The notes beneath the pieces were generated by a model. That model was given only the letters and a program-made list of their open reading frames with translations. It was not told where the DNA came from and did not search any database. From assembly GCF_003688855.1 (NCBI RefSeq), contig NZ_REFW01000001.1, forward strand, positions 1,575,252 to 1,639,251: a stretch of 64,000 nucleotides of DNA. Direction: 5' to 3'. The position numbers and the translations under genes were made by a program. The stretch comes from Tessaracoccus antarcticus (lineage in GTDB: Bacteria; Actinomycetota; Actinomycetes; Propionibacteriales; Propionibacteriaceae). Positions 15,746 to 23,929 of the stretch are shown one piece after another; position 1 is the first letter of the stretch, and each line of letters starts with the position of its first letter.

Positions 15746-17920
15746 TCAACTGGCGTGCAGGACCTCGATGATCGTGGCCTGCTGCGGGTACTGCACTGGT
15801 GGGCGCAGTCCGATGGTGGAGAGTTCTCGTCCGGTCAGGACCGTCTCCTGGTGGGGCCAGATCAGGGGTGACTGGCCGGGCTGGGGGTCCTGCCCGCCCG
15901 GGTGGAGGAGTCGCACCTGGTAGTGCGTGTGCGGGTCGAGTCCGGGGAGGGTGATGGGGGCCGGGGGGTAGGTGATGGTGGTGGTGGCCTGGGTCACGGT
16001 GTAGATGGCTCGCGAGCGGTTGGCCGCGACGATGCCGCGGACGTCGAGGCCTGTGTCGGTGCCGTCGGTGAAGACGATGTGGCCGGTGGCGACGAGGTCG
16101 CGGATGTCCTTGGCGAAGGTGACCCAGTCGGTGATGCGGGCACGGGTGGCGTCGTTGGCCCGGGTGAGGTCCCATTCGATGCCGAAGTGTCCGAACAGGG
16201 CGACGGCGGCGCTGAGGTTCAGCGAGACGGTGCGGCCGGTGGAGTGCACCACAGGGCTGGTCAGGTGCATGCCCATCATCTCGGGGGGCACCACGAGGCT
16301 GGTGTACTTCTGGTTCTCGAGGCGCTCGATGGGGTCCAGGCAGTCGCTGGTCCAGATCCGGTCGGTGCGATCCAGGATGCCGAGGTCGACCCGTGCCCCA
16401 CCGGATGCGCAGCTCTCGATCTCCAGCCCGGGGTGGGCCTGTGTGAGTTCGTCGAGGAGGCCGTAGAGGGCCAGGGTGTGCTCGTGGACCATGGAGCGGC
16501 CGCCCGGGCCGGATCCGGCGTCGACGAGGTCCCTGTTGTGGTCCCACTTGAGATAGCTGATGGGGTAGTCGTCGAGGAGGGCGTGGAGCCGCCCGGCGAT
16601 GAATGCGTAGGCGTCGGGGTGTGCGAGGTTGAGTACCTGCTGCTGGCGGCCGGAGGGGGGAAGGTCCTGCCTGCCCTGGAGGAGCCAGTGCGGGTGGTCG
16701 CGGGCCAGGTTGCTGTTCGGGTTCACCATTTCTGGTTCCACCCACAGACCGAACTCCATGCCGAGCGTGTGCACATGCTCCACGAGCGGGTGGAGGCCGC
16801 CGGGCCACACCTGCTCGTCGACGAACCAGTCGCCGAGGCCGGCGGTGTCGTCGCGACGCCCCGTGAACCAGCCATCGTCGAGGACGAAACGCTCGACACC
16901 CACCGCGGCGGCAACGTCCGCCAACTCGGTCAGCCTGTCGAGATCGTGCTCGAAGTAGACGGCCTCCCACGTGTTGAGAGTGACAGGGCGGGGACGTCGG
17001 GGATGCTGGGGGCGAGCACGCCATTCGTCGTGGAATCGGTGTGAGAGTTCGCTGAGCCCATCACCCCACGACCCCATGACCCACGGTGTGGACAGCGACT
17101 CGCCCGGGGCGAGGGTGCCCTCGCCCGGCAACAGCAGTTCGCCGCCTGCCAGGAAGGCCTCGCCGGTGGTGACCCGCTCGGCGATGACGCGGTGGTTCCC
17201 GCTCCACGCCACGTGGATGCCGTGAACACGACCCCGCTCGAACCCGAATCCGGGGCGGCCGGTTGCGAGCAGCAAGGTCGCGTCGGCCCCGGGACGTCCG
17301 CGTCGGCTCTCACGCAGGTGGGTCCCGAAGGAGAACTCGTGGCGGACCGCGGAGCGTTCCCTCAGGTGACGGCCGGTGGTTTCCACCAGTTCTGAGCCGT
17401 CCCACGGGACGGGGAACGCGGCGTGGAGCGATGTGAGTGTGAAGTTGTCCTCGGAGGCGTTGTGCACGGTGATGCGCTGGTGGAACAGTCCGGAGGCACC
17501 GACGCGCAGTTCGAGGTCCGCTGTGAGCCCCGACTCCTCATCGGTGAGGCGCAGACTCGCCTCGTGCTCGCTCACCTCCAGGCCTGTGACACGGAAACTC
17601 AGGCTCGACCCCCGCGCACCGTGACCCTCGATACCCGGGGTACCCAGCCAGCCACGGGCGGGTGTTGACAACACCCCCAGCCGGCCTGTGCGATCCAGCC
17701 CCCCGCTGACCCGCTGCGGGGTCGTTGCCGCCACTAGAGAGGACAGCGTTGTGTCACTGGCACGCTCCAGTTCCTCGCCCCAGTGCACAATCACCGGCCC
17801 GTCCGGCGCATCGACATCCACAACCACGCTCGTGCCGCCGCGGCGGAGATGCACCACGGGGTGGGACGAAGGTGTCGGGGTGGGTCGCGACGCCGTGGTC
17901 TCTGTGGTCTCAGTGCGCAT
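15746..17920 (-). CDS. Alpha-galactosidase, GH36
   Basis: 724 aa, cytosolic (no signal peptide). Hydrolyses terminal alpha-1,6-galactose from melibiose, raffinose and similar oligosaccharides. The N-terminal beta-sandwich (about residues 20–300) precedes a TIM barrel. FVLDDGWF and GLWVEPEMV are conserved GH36 strands. The nucleophile Asp lies in YLKWDHNRD (near residue 450), and the acid/base Asp lies in WTSDCLDPIER (near residue 520), preceded by ESCASGGARVD. The ATG at 17920 has no Shine-Dalgarno sequence, and a promoter-like TAACAC/TATTAC stretch sits just upstream, so a leaderless transcript is plausible. It is divergent from a ROK regulator. Confidence 0.93.
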   Translation of the reverse strand: MRTETTETTASRPTPTPSSHPVVHLRRGGTSVVVDVDAPDGPVIVHWGEELERASDTTLSSLVAATTPQRVSGGLDRTGRLGVLSTPARGWLGTPGIEGHGARGSSLSFRVTGLEVSEHEASLRLTDEESGLTADLELRVGASGLFHQRITVHNASEDNFTLTSLHAAFPVPWDGSELVETTGRHLRERSAVRHEFSFGTHLRESRRGRPGADATLLLATGRPGFGFERGRVHGIHVAWSGNHRVIAERVTTGEAFLAGGELLLPGEGTLAPGESLSTPWVMGSWGDGLSELSHRFHDEWRARPQHPRRPRPVTLNTWEAVYFEHDLDRLTELADVAAAVGVERFVLDDGWFTGRRDDTAGLGDWFVDEQVWPGGLHPLVEHVHTLGMEFGLWVEPEMVNPNSNLARDHPHWLLQGRQDLPPSGRQQQVLNLAHPDAYAFIAGRLHALLDDYPISYLKWDHNRDLVDAGSGPGGRSMVHEHTLALYGLLDELTQAHPGLEIESCASGGARVDLGILDRTDRIWTSDCLDPIERLENQKYTSLVVPPEMMGMHLTSPVVHSTGRTVSLNLSAAVALFGHFGIEWDLTRANDATRARITDWVTFAKDIRDLVATGHIVFTDGTDTGLDVRGIVAANRSRAIYTVTQATTTITYPPAPITLPGLDPHTHYQVRLLHPGGQDPQPGQSPLIWPHQETVLTGRELSTIGLRPPVQYPQQATIIEVLHAS

Positions 17921-17944
17921 GTAATAGTGTTACCACGGAAGTAA
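17921..17944. promoter_or_regulatory. Candidate ROK operator/promoter between the alpha-galactosidase and ROK genes
   Basis: Overlapping inverted repeats: GTAA-N5-TTAC (17921–17933) and TTAC-N7-GTAA (17930–17944), immediately upstream of the alpha-galactosidase ATG. GTAAT also recurs at a 20-bp spacing. The site would let a dimeric repressor cover the galactosidase promoter. Binding by the neighbouring ROK protein is inferred. Confidence 0.4.
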
Positions 17945-17984
17945 TGGTGGGGCAAAGGGTGCAGCCCTGTGAGGAGGTACCAGG

Positions 17985-19097
17985 ATGCTGACCGACAGCG
18001 AGGCTGCCTTGGCCGAGGCCGTGCTCCTGCACGGTCCGCTCTCACGGCGATCCCTCACCAGCCGCTTGGGATTGTCCGCGGCGAGCCTGACGCGTCTGGC
18101 CAAGCCCTTCCTCGCCCGCGGGCTCTTCGTTGAGCTCGAGGAGGTGCCGGACGGCTTGGTGGGCCGCCCCACCAAGCCCTTGGACATAGCCCCCAATCTG
18201 CCCTTCTACGCGGGCGTCAAGGTCACCGGGGACTTGGTGCACGTCGTGGCCACCGACGTACGGGTGAACGAGATCGCCAACTGCGAGATGCCGCTGCGTG
18301 ACACCTCGCCGTCCGAGGTGATCTCGGTCATCGCCGAGGCAGTGGACCGGCTGGGGGTCACCGGTATTGCGGGGCTCGGAGTCAGCTTGGGCGGCTCGGT
18401 CGCCGATGGCATTGTCGCCCGTGCGCCGTTCCTTGGATGGACCAATCTGCCCTTTGTCGCACTGCTGGAGAATGTGGTGCGCATCCCGGTCACCCTCGAG
18501 AACGACCTCGTGGCGCTGGCCGAGGCTCAACGGTGGTTCGGACTGGGGAAGGGACTTCAAGGTTTTGCGGTCGTCACGGTGGGCGCGGGTGTCGGGTATG
18601 CGCTGGTGAGCAACGGCACAGTGTCGCGCTCCCACGACTCCGGAATTGGTGTGGCAGCCCACATCCCGCTGTCATCGATGGGGCCAACGTGCCACGAGGG
18701 ACACATCGGGTGTGCGCAGGCGATGCTCACCAGCGAGTTCATCGCCGCGTCGGTGTCGTCGGCCATCGGCCGCACTCTCACGTGGGCGGAAGCCGTCCAC
18801 GTGGCCCAGGATGAGCCACCGGCACGCGCCGTGATGGATGCCAGCGGCGAAGCGCTTGGAAGGCTTGTCGCGCTGGCCGCGAACCTGTCATTGCAGTCCG
18901 ATGTCATCCTCGCTGGAGAAGGGATAGCGCTGTTCGACCTCACGGAGGAGACCGTGCGTCGAGCCGTTTCCTCCCACCGTGATCCACTCGCGAGCCCCGT
19001 GGCCCTGCACATCGATCGATCCGGCTTCCGGGCGTGGGCACGAGGGGCCGCAGCCGTCGCGATCCAGACCTCGCTCAGGCGCCTCACCTTGCACTGA
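17985..19097 (+). CDS. ROK-family transcriptional regulator
   Basis: 370 aa. An N-terminal winged helix-turn-helix (residues ~10–60; LSRRSLTSRLGLSAASLTRLAKPFLARGLFVE) is followed by a sugar-kinase-like ROK domain with GIAGLGVSLGGSVAD, ENDLVALAEAQRWFG and VVTVGAGVGYAL. The zinc motif is CHEGHIGCAQA, a variant of the usual CxCGxxGC. The ATG at 17985 follows GAGGAGG (17970–17975 region). It is divergent from the GH36 gene by 64 bp, so it probably senses a galactoside-related sugar and represses that gene. Confidence 0.88.
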   Translation: MLTDSEAALAEAVLLHGPLSRRSLTSRLGLSAASLTRLAKPFLARGLFVELEEVPDGLVGRPTKPLDIAPNLPFYAGVKVTGDLVHVVATDVRVNEIANCEMPLRDTSPSEVISVIAEAVDRLGVTGIAGLGVSLGGSVADGIVARAPFLGWTNLPFVALLENVVRIPVTLENDLVALAEAQRWFGLGKGLQGFAVVTVGAGVGYALVSNGTVSRSHDSGIGVAAHIPLSSMGPTCHEGHIGCAQAMLTSEFIAASVSSAIGRTLTWAEAVHVAQDEPPARAVMDASGEALGRLVALAANLSLQSDVILAGEGIALFDLTEETVRRAVSSHRDPLASPVALHIDRSGFRAWARGAAAVAIQTSLRRLTLH

Positions 19098-19197
19098 CGT
19101 ACCGTGTCGCCTGCCCACAGGGGTCCCGGTCTCCCCGCCGGGGCGATTGTCACGCAGTCGGATTCCCCCCCAACTCACCTCACGAGGGGACGTGCCA

Positions 19198-19332
19198 TCA
19201 GCGAGTCCGATCGGCGTCCATGATGATCGACCCGTTGACGTCGAGCCGGAGCTTGCCGCCCATGTCGTCGGAGGTCATGGCGACGGGCACGCCTTCAACC
19301 CCGCCGTCGTTGGTCTTCGTTGGACCCGGCCA
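19198..19332 (-). pseudogene. Possible 3' remnant of an unidentified gene
   Basis: Read on the minus strand, the segment gives a protein-like tail (KTNDGGVEGVPVAMTSDDMG, then GKLRLDVNGSIIMDADRTR and a TGA at 19198–19200). The upstream frame breaks; a different frame (PASRITGPTVAGSN) continues before it, suggesting one frameshift. No start or family is recognisable. It may be chance. Confidence 0.25.
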
Positions 19333-19368
19333 CGGTGGGGCCTGTGATCCGGCTCGCGGGCCCCATGC

Positions 19369-20958
19369 CTACTGAGGAGCTTCCGGCGCGGTCACCGGAG
19401 GTGAGGCCAACCCATGCTCGAGGGCGTAGAGGCTGGCCCCGACGCGGTTGGAGGCCCCGATCTTCACGTAGGTGCGCTCCACATGGTTGCGCACGGTCTT
19501 TTCGCTCAGGACCAGCTGCCCTGCGATCTGCCGGTTGGTGAGTCCTCGAGCGACCAGGCAGAGGATTTCGCGCTCACGTGGTGTGAGGAGATCCTCGCGC
19601 CGATGGCGCAGCGTCCGATGTCCGGCGGCGCTGAGTACCGCTTCCACGCACTCAGGGTCCAGTGCCCCGGAACCGCTCCTGCTTCGCAGCCGCACCGTGG
19701 CCTGCTCGGGATCCAGTTCCGCACGGTAGGGCCGTGGTTCCAATGCCGACTGGTAGGCGACCGCCGCCGCAAGAATGCGTTCGCTTCGGCCGAGCATTGA
19801 TCCGCTGAGGCCGAGCGGGTACCCGGTGCCGTCGAGGTGCTCGTGGTGGGCACGGGCTACGGTGCGTACCGCGCCCAGCCCGGGGATGCGGTCCAAGACG
19901 CGCTCGGTCAGGTAGGGATGCATCCGGACGCGCTCCCAGTCTGATGAGTTCAAGCCTGCCGGGTTGGACCACACCTGATTGGAAACGCCGAGACGGCCGA
20001 GGTCGTGCAGGTGCCCCGCCCGACGCAGTATGTCGACGTCCCCTTCGGCCACGCCCAGGGACTCGCCAGCTGCTGACGCAAGTGCCGCCACGGCCCGTGA
20101 GTGGCCGAGCGTGAACGGGCACTTGAGGTCAACGAAGTCGCCGATCGCGCAGACCAGGTGGTCGAAGCTCTCGTTGGTGAGTCGGACGTGGTGGTCAGGC
20201 GCCTTCTCGAGAGCTTCCCTCCAGGCATCCCCATCGCGTGCGGGGGCGAAGATTTCCTCGGGGGAGGCCAGCACCGCGTCGACCACCGCTGGGTCGAACT
20301 GGCCTCCGCGCCTGCTCGTGATCATTGTGACGGCTGCGTCGAGCCCGAACATTCTGTGGTGCACCTCCGCAACGTCCGCGAGCTGCGCCACCCGCATCTC
20401 GATGGGGATGCTGTCCCCGGACACACCAACGGGTAGGCCCTGGCCGTCGTGGCGTTCGAAGGTGAACGCCAACACGTGCGCCACCTCTGATGGCAGCCCG
20501 ATGTGGTGCGCCAGCGCTGCCGCCGATGCACAGTGGGAATGGATCATGTGGCCGAGTTGACCGCGGGCGTCCCTGAACAGCGTGGTCATCACCTTCAGCC
20601 GATGTGGCAGAGGTTCGCCCTTGGCGACGTGACCCAGCAGGAACCGCAGGTAGGGGACCCCGCTCCAATCCACCAGGAAGGCCTCCCGTCGCACCGCGAT
20701 GTCGTCGCCGAACCAGCGGGCGTACTCCTGGGAGTCTGCGTGGCAGCCGATCCACATCACCAGGGTGGCGTAGTAGATGGTGCCGCGCTGCTCGGAGCTG
20801 AGGTCGAGACGATCAGCGAGCCGGCAGGCCAGCGTGGCTGATCGGAGCATGTGCTCCGCAGGTTGACCGAGTCCGAGGTCAATCGCGACCGACAACCCGG
20901 CAAGCACCTCGGCGCGCCGCGGAAGGACGTCCCTGCCCGACCTGCCCGCACCTGCCAT
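19369..20958 (-). CDS. HD-domain/HD-GYP protein with C-terminal LuxR-type HTH
   Basis: 529 aa from the ATG at 20958. Residues ~1–250 carry a first HD-like region (HSHCASAAALAHHIG, then TFERHDGQGLPVGVSGD). Residues ~280–440 form an HD-GYP-like module with GHLHDLGRLGVSN and HHEHLDGTGYPLGLSG. Residues ~460–525 are a LuxR DNA-binding domain, LTPREREILCLVARGLTNRQIAGQLVLSEKTVRNH. HD-GYP domains typically act on cyclic dinucleotides, so this could be a second-messenger- or stress-responsive transcription factor; whether the metal site is active is unproven. Three 10-bp repeats lie upstream. The 21053 gene (upstream in the same direction) is a likely co-regulated neighbour. Confidence 0.85.
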   Translation of the reverse strand: MAGAGRSGRDVLPRRAEVLAGLSVAIDLGLGQPAEHMLRSATLACRLADRLDLSSEQRGTIYYATLVMWIGCHADSQEYARWFGDDIAVRREAFLVDWSGVPYLRFLLGHVAKGEPLPHRLKVMTTLFRDARGQLGHMIHSHCASAAALAHHIGLPSEVAHVLAFTFERHDGQGLPVGVSGDSIPIEMRVAQLADVAEVHHRMFGLDAAVTMITSRRGGQFDPAVVDAVLASPEEIFAPARDGDAWREALEKAPDHHVRLTNESFDHLVCAIGDFVDLKCPFTLGHSRAVAALASAAGESLGVAEGDVDILRRAGHLHDLGRLGVSNQVWSNPAGLNSSDWERVRMHPYLTERVLDRIPGLGAVRTVARAHHEHLDGTGYPLGLSGSMLGRSERILAAAVAYQSALEPRPYRAELDPEQATVRLRSRSGSGALDPECVEAVLSAAGHRTLRHRREDLLTPREREILCLVARGLTNRQIAGQLVLSEKTVRNHVERTYVKIGASNRVGASLYALEHGLASPPVTAPEAPQ

Positions 20959-21012
20959 GCACTGATTCTGCGCCCCTCGGCCATGATTGTCAGGCGTTTC
21001 CGGACGCCTCGT

Positions 21013-21042
21013 CGCGCTCACACGCGCTCACACGCGCTCACA
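21013..21042. repeat. Three tandem 10-bp repeats (CGCGCTCACA)
   Basis: CGCGCTCACA occurs three times without gap (21013–21022, 21023–21032, 21033–21042), starting 55 bp upstream of the HD-GYP/LuxR gene. The 10-bp period puts every copy on the same face of the helix, as expected for cooperative binding sites. Autoregulation by the LuxR domain is a guess. Confidence 0.55.
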
Positions 21043-21052
21043 CCGGGCAGGG

Positions 21053-21790
21053 TCATTCCCGCCTCTCCTCAGCGAGGTGGGGCGCCACGCTCGCCTGCTC
21101 CGGCCCGCTGAAGCGGGCCTGACCAACGAAGAAGAGACCGCGCTGGGGGAGCCAGAAATCGGCCAGTGATGCCTGCGTTGGCAACGAACCCACCGGGCCG
21201 CAGTCACCGCCGTCCACGTGGGCGTCGCCACTGACGACCCGCCACACCTGGAGAGGAGCGGCCTTGAACGCCTGTCCATTGGGGGTTCGTCCGTGCAGGC
21301 GTATCCTTCCGGACTGCAGAACCGTGCTGGCCATCGGGCCCATGGCGGCGAGGACAGCGTCGCTGTTCCAGGCCCACGCCGGCATGGCGCCGCCCATCGA
21401 GGTCATCGCCCGGGTGGCCGATGTCGCCTCGAGCACCATGCGCCACGAGAGACGGGTACCCATGGACACGTCGAGGCTCCAGTTGTTGCGCCAGGTGACG
21501 TCGATGGCGGGGACCTGCTCGACTGCGGTTGCCGAGCCGAAGTAGCGGGGGCAGCTGACGTCAGGGTCTGCCGTGGTGAAGATCGTCCAGGAGCCGCTCG
21601 GGTCACGATGCCAAATGGCCCGGTACGCGGGACCAACAGAGCTCGCGAGCATGTCGCGTAGGGCAAGGTAATGGCCCCGCGAGTACGGCACTCCCATGGC
21701 GCCGTAGCCTGAGAAGCGCTCGTCAGTGCCTCGGGGGAGGCCCAGCGCCGTTTGCGTGGTCGCAACTGCTTGTCGTGGAGTCGTAGTCAT
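21053..21790 (-). CDS. Conserved-looking hypothetical protein
   Basis: 245 aa from the ATG at 21790 (the frame is open 17 codons further but without support). No family recognised and no signal peptide. The protein is rich in Trp and Ala with beta-strand segments (YRAIWHRDPSGSWTIFTTADPDVSCPRYFG; IRLHGRTPNG; LQVWRVVSG), suggesting a beta-barrel/lipocalin-like or ligand-binding fold rather than an enzyme with known motifs. It ends 94 bp upstream of the HD-GYP/LuxR gene in the same direction, so both may belong to one response. Confidence 0.65.
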   Translation of the reverse strand: MTTTPRQAVATTQTALGLPRGTDERFSGYGAMGVPYSRGHYLALRDMLASSVGPAYRAIWHRDPSGSWTIFTTADPDVSCPRYFGSATAVEQVPAIDVTWRNNWSLDVSMGTRLSWRMVLEATSATRAMTSMGGAMPAWAWNSDAVLAAMGPMASTVLQSGRIRLHGRTPNGQAFKAAPLQVWRVVSGDAHVDGGDCGPVGSLPTQASLADFWLPQRGLFFVGQARFSGPEQASVAPHLAEERRE

Positions 21791-21970
21791 GACCCAAGTC
21801 TGAGACGGACCGCCACGCGGAGCATGGGGCAATCGCCTCAAATGTGGAAGGGCGGCCCACCGGTCGATCCCGGTTCGACAATCCCCTGTCGGTGCCGAAC
21901 ATGGGGCGGATGCCCCATGACCGAAGGCCCCTCAACGCAGCACGATTGTGTTGAGCCAAAGGAGCCCACC

Positions 21971-22336
21971 ATGGAAACCAAAACTGTCATCAGCCTCTGC
22001 ACCGGCCTGGAGGACGCGGAAAAGGTCACGGTGGCGTTCCTCGTCGCCGTCGGGTCCGCTGAGACCGGGCGCCCCACCCTGATGTTCCTCACCAAGGAAG
22101 CGGTACGTCTCGTCGTCGGCGACGTCGCCAGAGGCATCGCGTGCCAGGGGTGCCCTCCTCTGGAGGACTTGACACTCAGATACTCAGAGGCTGGCGGCCG
22201 CTACATGGTGTGCCCTATCTGCTTCGACGCCAAACACCTCGACAAGGCAGACCTCCTCCCCAATGCCGAACTGGGTGGCACAGTCCCGATGTGGGGGTGG
22301 ATCGGCGATGAGCCTGCAAACACGTTCAGCTACTGA
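21971..22336 (+). CDS. DsrE/DsrF-like sulfur-relay family protein
   Basis: 121 aa from the ATG at 21971 behind AAAGGAGC. The pattern is DsrE-like: VISLCTGLEDAEKVTVAFLVAVGSAETGRPTLMFLTKEAVRL, then the Cys segment GIACQGCPP near residue 60 and a second pair, MVCPICFDAKHL, near residue 80. Family members carry persulfide sulfur or act as small redox/sulfur carriers in the cytosol. Here the cysteine spacing could equally bind a metal. It is an isolated gene divergent from the 21053 gene, with its own short upstream region. Confidence 0.75.
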   Translation: METKTVISLCTGLEDAEKVTVAFLVAVGSAETGRPTLMFLTKEAVRLVVGDVARGIACQGCPPLEDLTLRYSEAGGRYMVCPICFDAKHLDKADLLPNAELGGTVPMWGWIGDEPANTFSY

Positions 22337-22555
22337 CCACACACTCGGAGCCCGGCTGGCACACGCAATCGCCGCCGGCATCGTCGGCTGATCCATCACC
22401 CCCACCATGGCGCTCCTCCCTGCCGTCGTCGCGTCCCCGTGGTGAATCCGACACTGAAATGTCCTTGCTGCCATGGGCAGCCATGTATGCCCGTGTTCTG
22501 CACTGCGTGCGACGCACAATGGGAGCAACCGCATCTGCTCTGGAGGAGCCCGGAC

Positions 22556-23815
22556 ATGTCAACGCTGCATCATGAGAAACCACCGGCGCTTCCTCTCACC
22601 CGGTCGCTGCGTCAGGTGGCCGCCGTCGCACTGCTGGTCGTGCTCGTCTTTGCGGCCGGTTGGGTCGTCGTGCAAGTCTTCGGTGCCGTCTCGCAGGTCC
22701 TCATTCCCATCATCGTGGGTGTACTTCTCGCGGCACTGTTGATGCCCGCCATGCTGCTTCTCAACCACAGGGTGCACATGCCGCGGCACCTGGCCGCGGG
22801 GGTCACAGTGGTGGGGCTGCTCGCACTGATCGGCGGCACCATCTTCTATGCCGGTCGATCGATCGCCGGTGGCATCAGCAACGTCAGCGACAGTCTGGGG
22901 AAGGTCCTGGACAAGGCCGAGGAATGGCTCGCCACTTCACCGTTCGGGGTCGACCAGCAGCAACTGCAGAACCTGTTGGCGGAGGGGCGGGCGTGGGTGA
23001 CGGCCCACACCTCCTCCCTGTCATCGGGGGCATTGAACGCCACCACAACCGTCGGGACGGCCGCGGTGGGGGCTGTTCTGGCCCTGATCGTCACGTTCTT
23101 CCTGCTTGCCGAGGGTGACCGCATCCTGTCGTGGATGCTCATGGTGTTCCGGGGCCCCACGCGGACCAAGGTGCGCGAAACCATTCGTCGATCGTGGGTG
23201 ACGCTCGGCAGTTGGGCCCGCACGCAGGTGATCGTCTCCGCCGTCGACGCCGTGGGAATCGGTATCGGGGCGGCGATCCTGGGGTTGCCGTTCGTCGTGC
23301 CCATGATTGTCATCACGTTCCTTCTGTGCTTCATACCCATGGTGGGCGCCACCTTGGCCGGCATCATGTTCGTCCTGGTGGCGCTGCTCTTCAAGGGGCT
23401 GGTTCCGGCGTTGATCATGCTCGGCATCGTCGTGGTGGTGGTGCACCTTGAGGGCAATCTGATGCAGCCGCTCCTCATGGGAAAGGCCGTGAACCTGCAT
23501 CCGCTCGTCGTCCTGCTGGGAGTGGCCACGGGTACCTACCTCCTCGGCCTCACGGGTGCCCTGCTGACCGTGCCGTTCATGGCGGCCATCAACGTGGGGT
23601 ACAAGTACTGGGTGGGGCGCGATCCGTTCCCGGGGCTCGACGCGGGAGGGTCCGCGCTGTCCGGCTCACCCCGCAAGCTGGCGCCCCATCGGAAGTCGTC
23701 GAAGTTGCCCCAACAGGTGGGCGCCGTGACACCGGACTGGATCCAGAAGGAAAGAGTGCTCGAGAAGTCGACGCCCAGCGAGGTGGAGGAGGAGTCAGCA
23801 GCGCCACAGGACTGA
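22556..23815 (+). CDS. AI-2E family transporter (copy 1)
   Basis: 419 aa integral membrane protein of the AI-2E (UPF0118) family. Paired hydrophobic helices lie at residues ~20–60, a helix at ~75–100, then a central soluble segment (GGISNVSDSLGKVLDKAEEWL). The C-terminal half has five helices including LGLPFVVPMIVITFLLCFIPMVGATLAG and MGKAVNLHPLVVLLGVATGTYLLGLTGALLTVP, which is the family signature. Members export small molecules or act as Na+/H+ antiporters; the substrate here is unknown. ATG 22556 has GGAGGAGC in front; an in-frame GTG at 22439 would add a Cys-rich N-terminus. It is a tandem paralogue of the next gene. Confidence 0.9.
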   Translation: MSTLHHEKPPALPLTRSLRQVAAVALLVVLVFAAGWVVVQVFGAVSQVLIPIIVGVLLAALLMPAMLLLNHRVHMPRHLAAGVTVVGLLALIGGTIFYAGRSIAGGISNVSDSLGKVLDKAEEWLATSPFGVDQQQLQNLLAEGRAWVTAHTSSLSSGALNATTTVGTAAVGAVLALIVTFFLLAEGDRILSWMLMVFRGPTRTKVRETIRRSWVTLGSWARTQVIVSAVDAVGIGIGAAILGLPFVVPMIVITFLLCFIPMVGATLAGIMFVLVALLFKGLVPALIMLGIVVVVVHLEGNLMQPLLMGKAVNLHPLVVLLGVATGTYLLGLTGALLTVPFMAAINVGYKYWVGRDPFPGLDAGGSALSGSPRKLAPHRKSSKLPQQVGAVTPDWIQKERVLEKSTPSEVEEESAAPQD

Positions 23816-23929
23816 CCTGGGCCCGGTACGCCAGCGCGTCCGGGGTCGGAACGGCGATTCTGGACGTGCGCGATCCATCTGCGACCGTGCACAATGGGGG
23901 GCTGACCCGTCACCGAGGAGTATCACCGC

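Noticed and set aside
15902..17044. 380-aa plus-strand ORF opposite the alpha-galactosidase
   Set aside because: Val/Gly/Glu-biased shadow; the minus-strand GH36 has catalytic motifs throughout.
21013..21042. Triple repeat considered as a CRISPR-like or replication iteron array
   Set aside because: Units are 10 bp without spacers, and there is no cas or rep gene nearby; a regulatory repeat is simpler.
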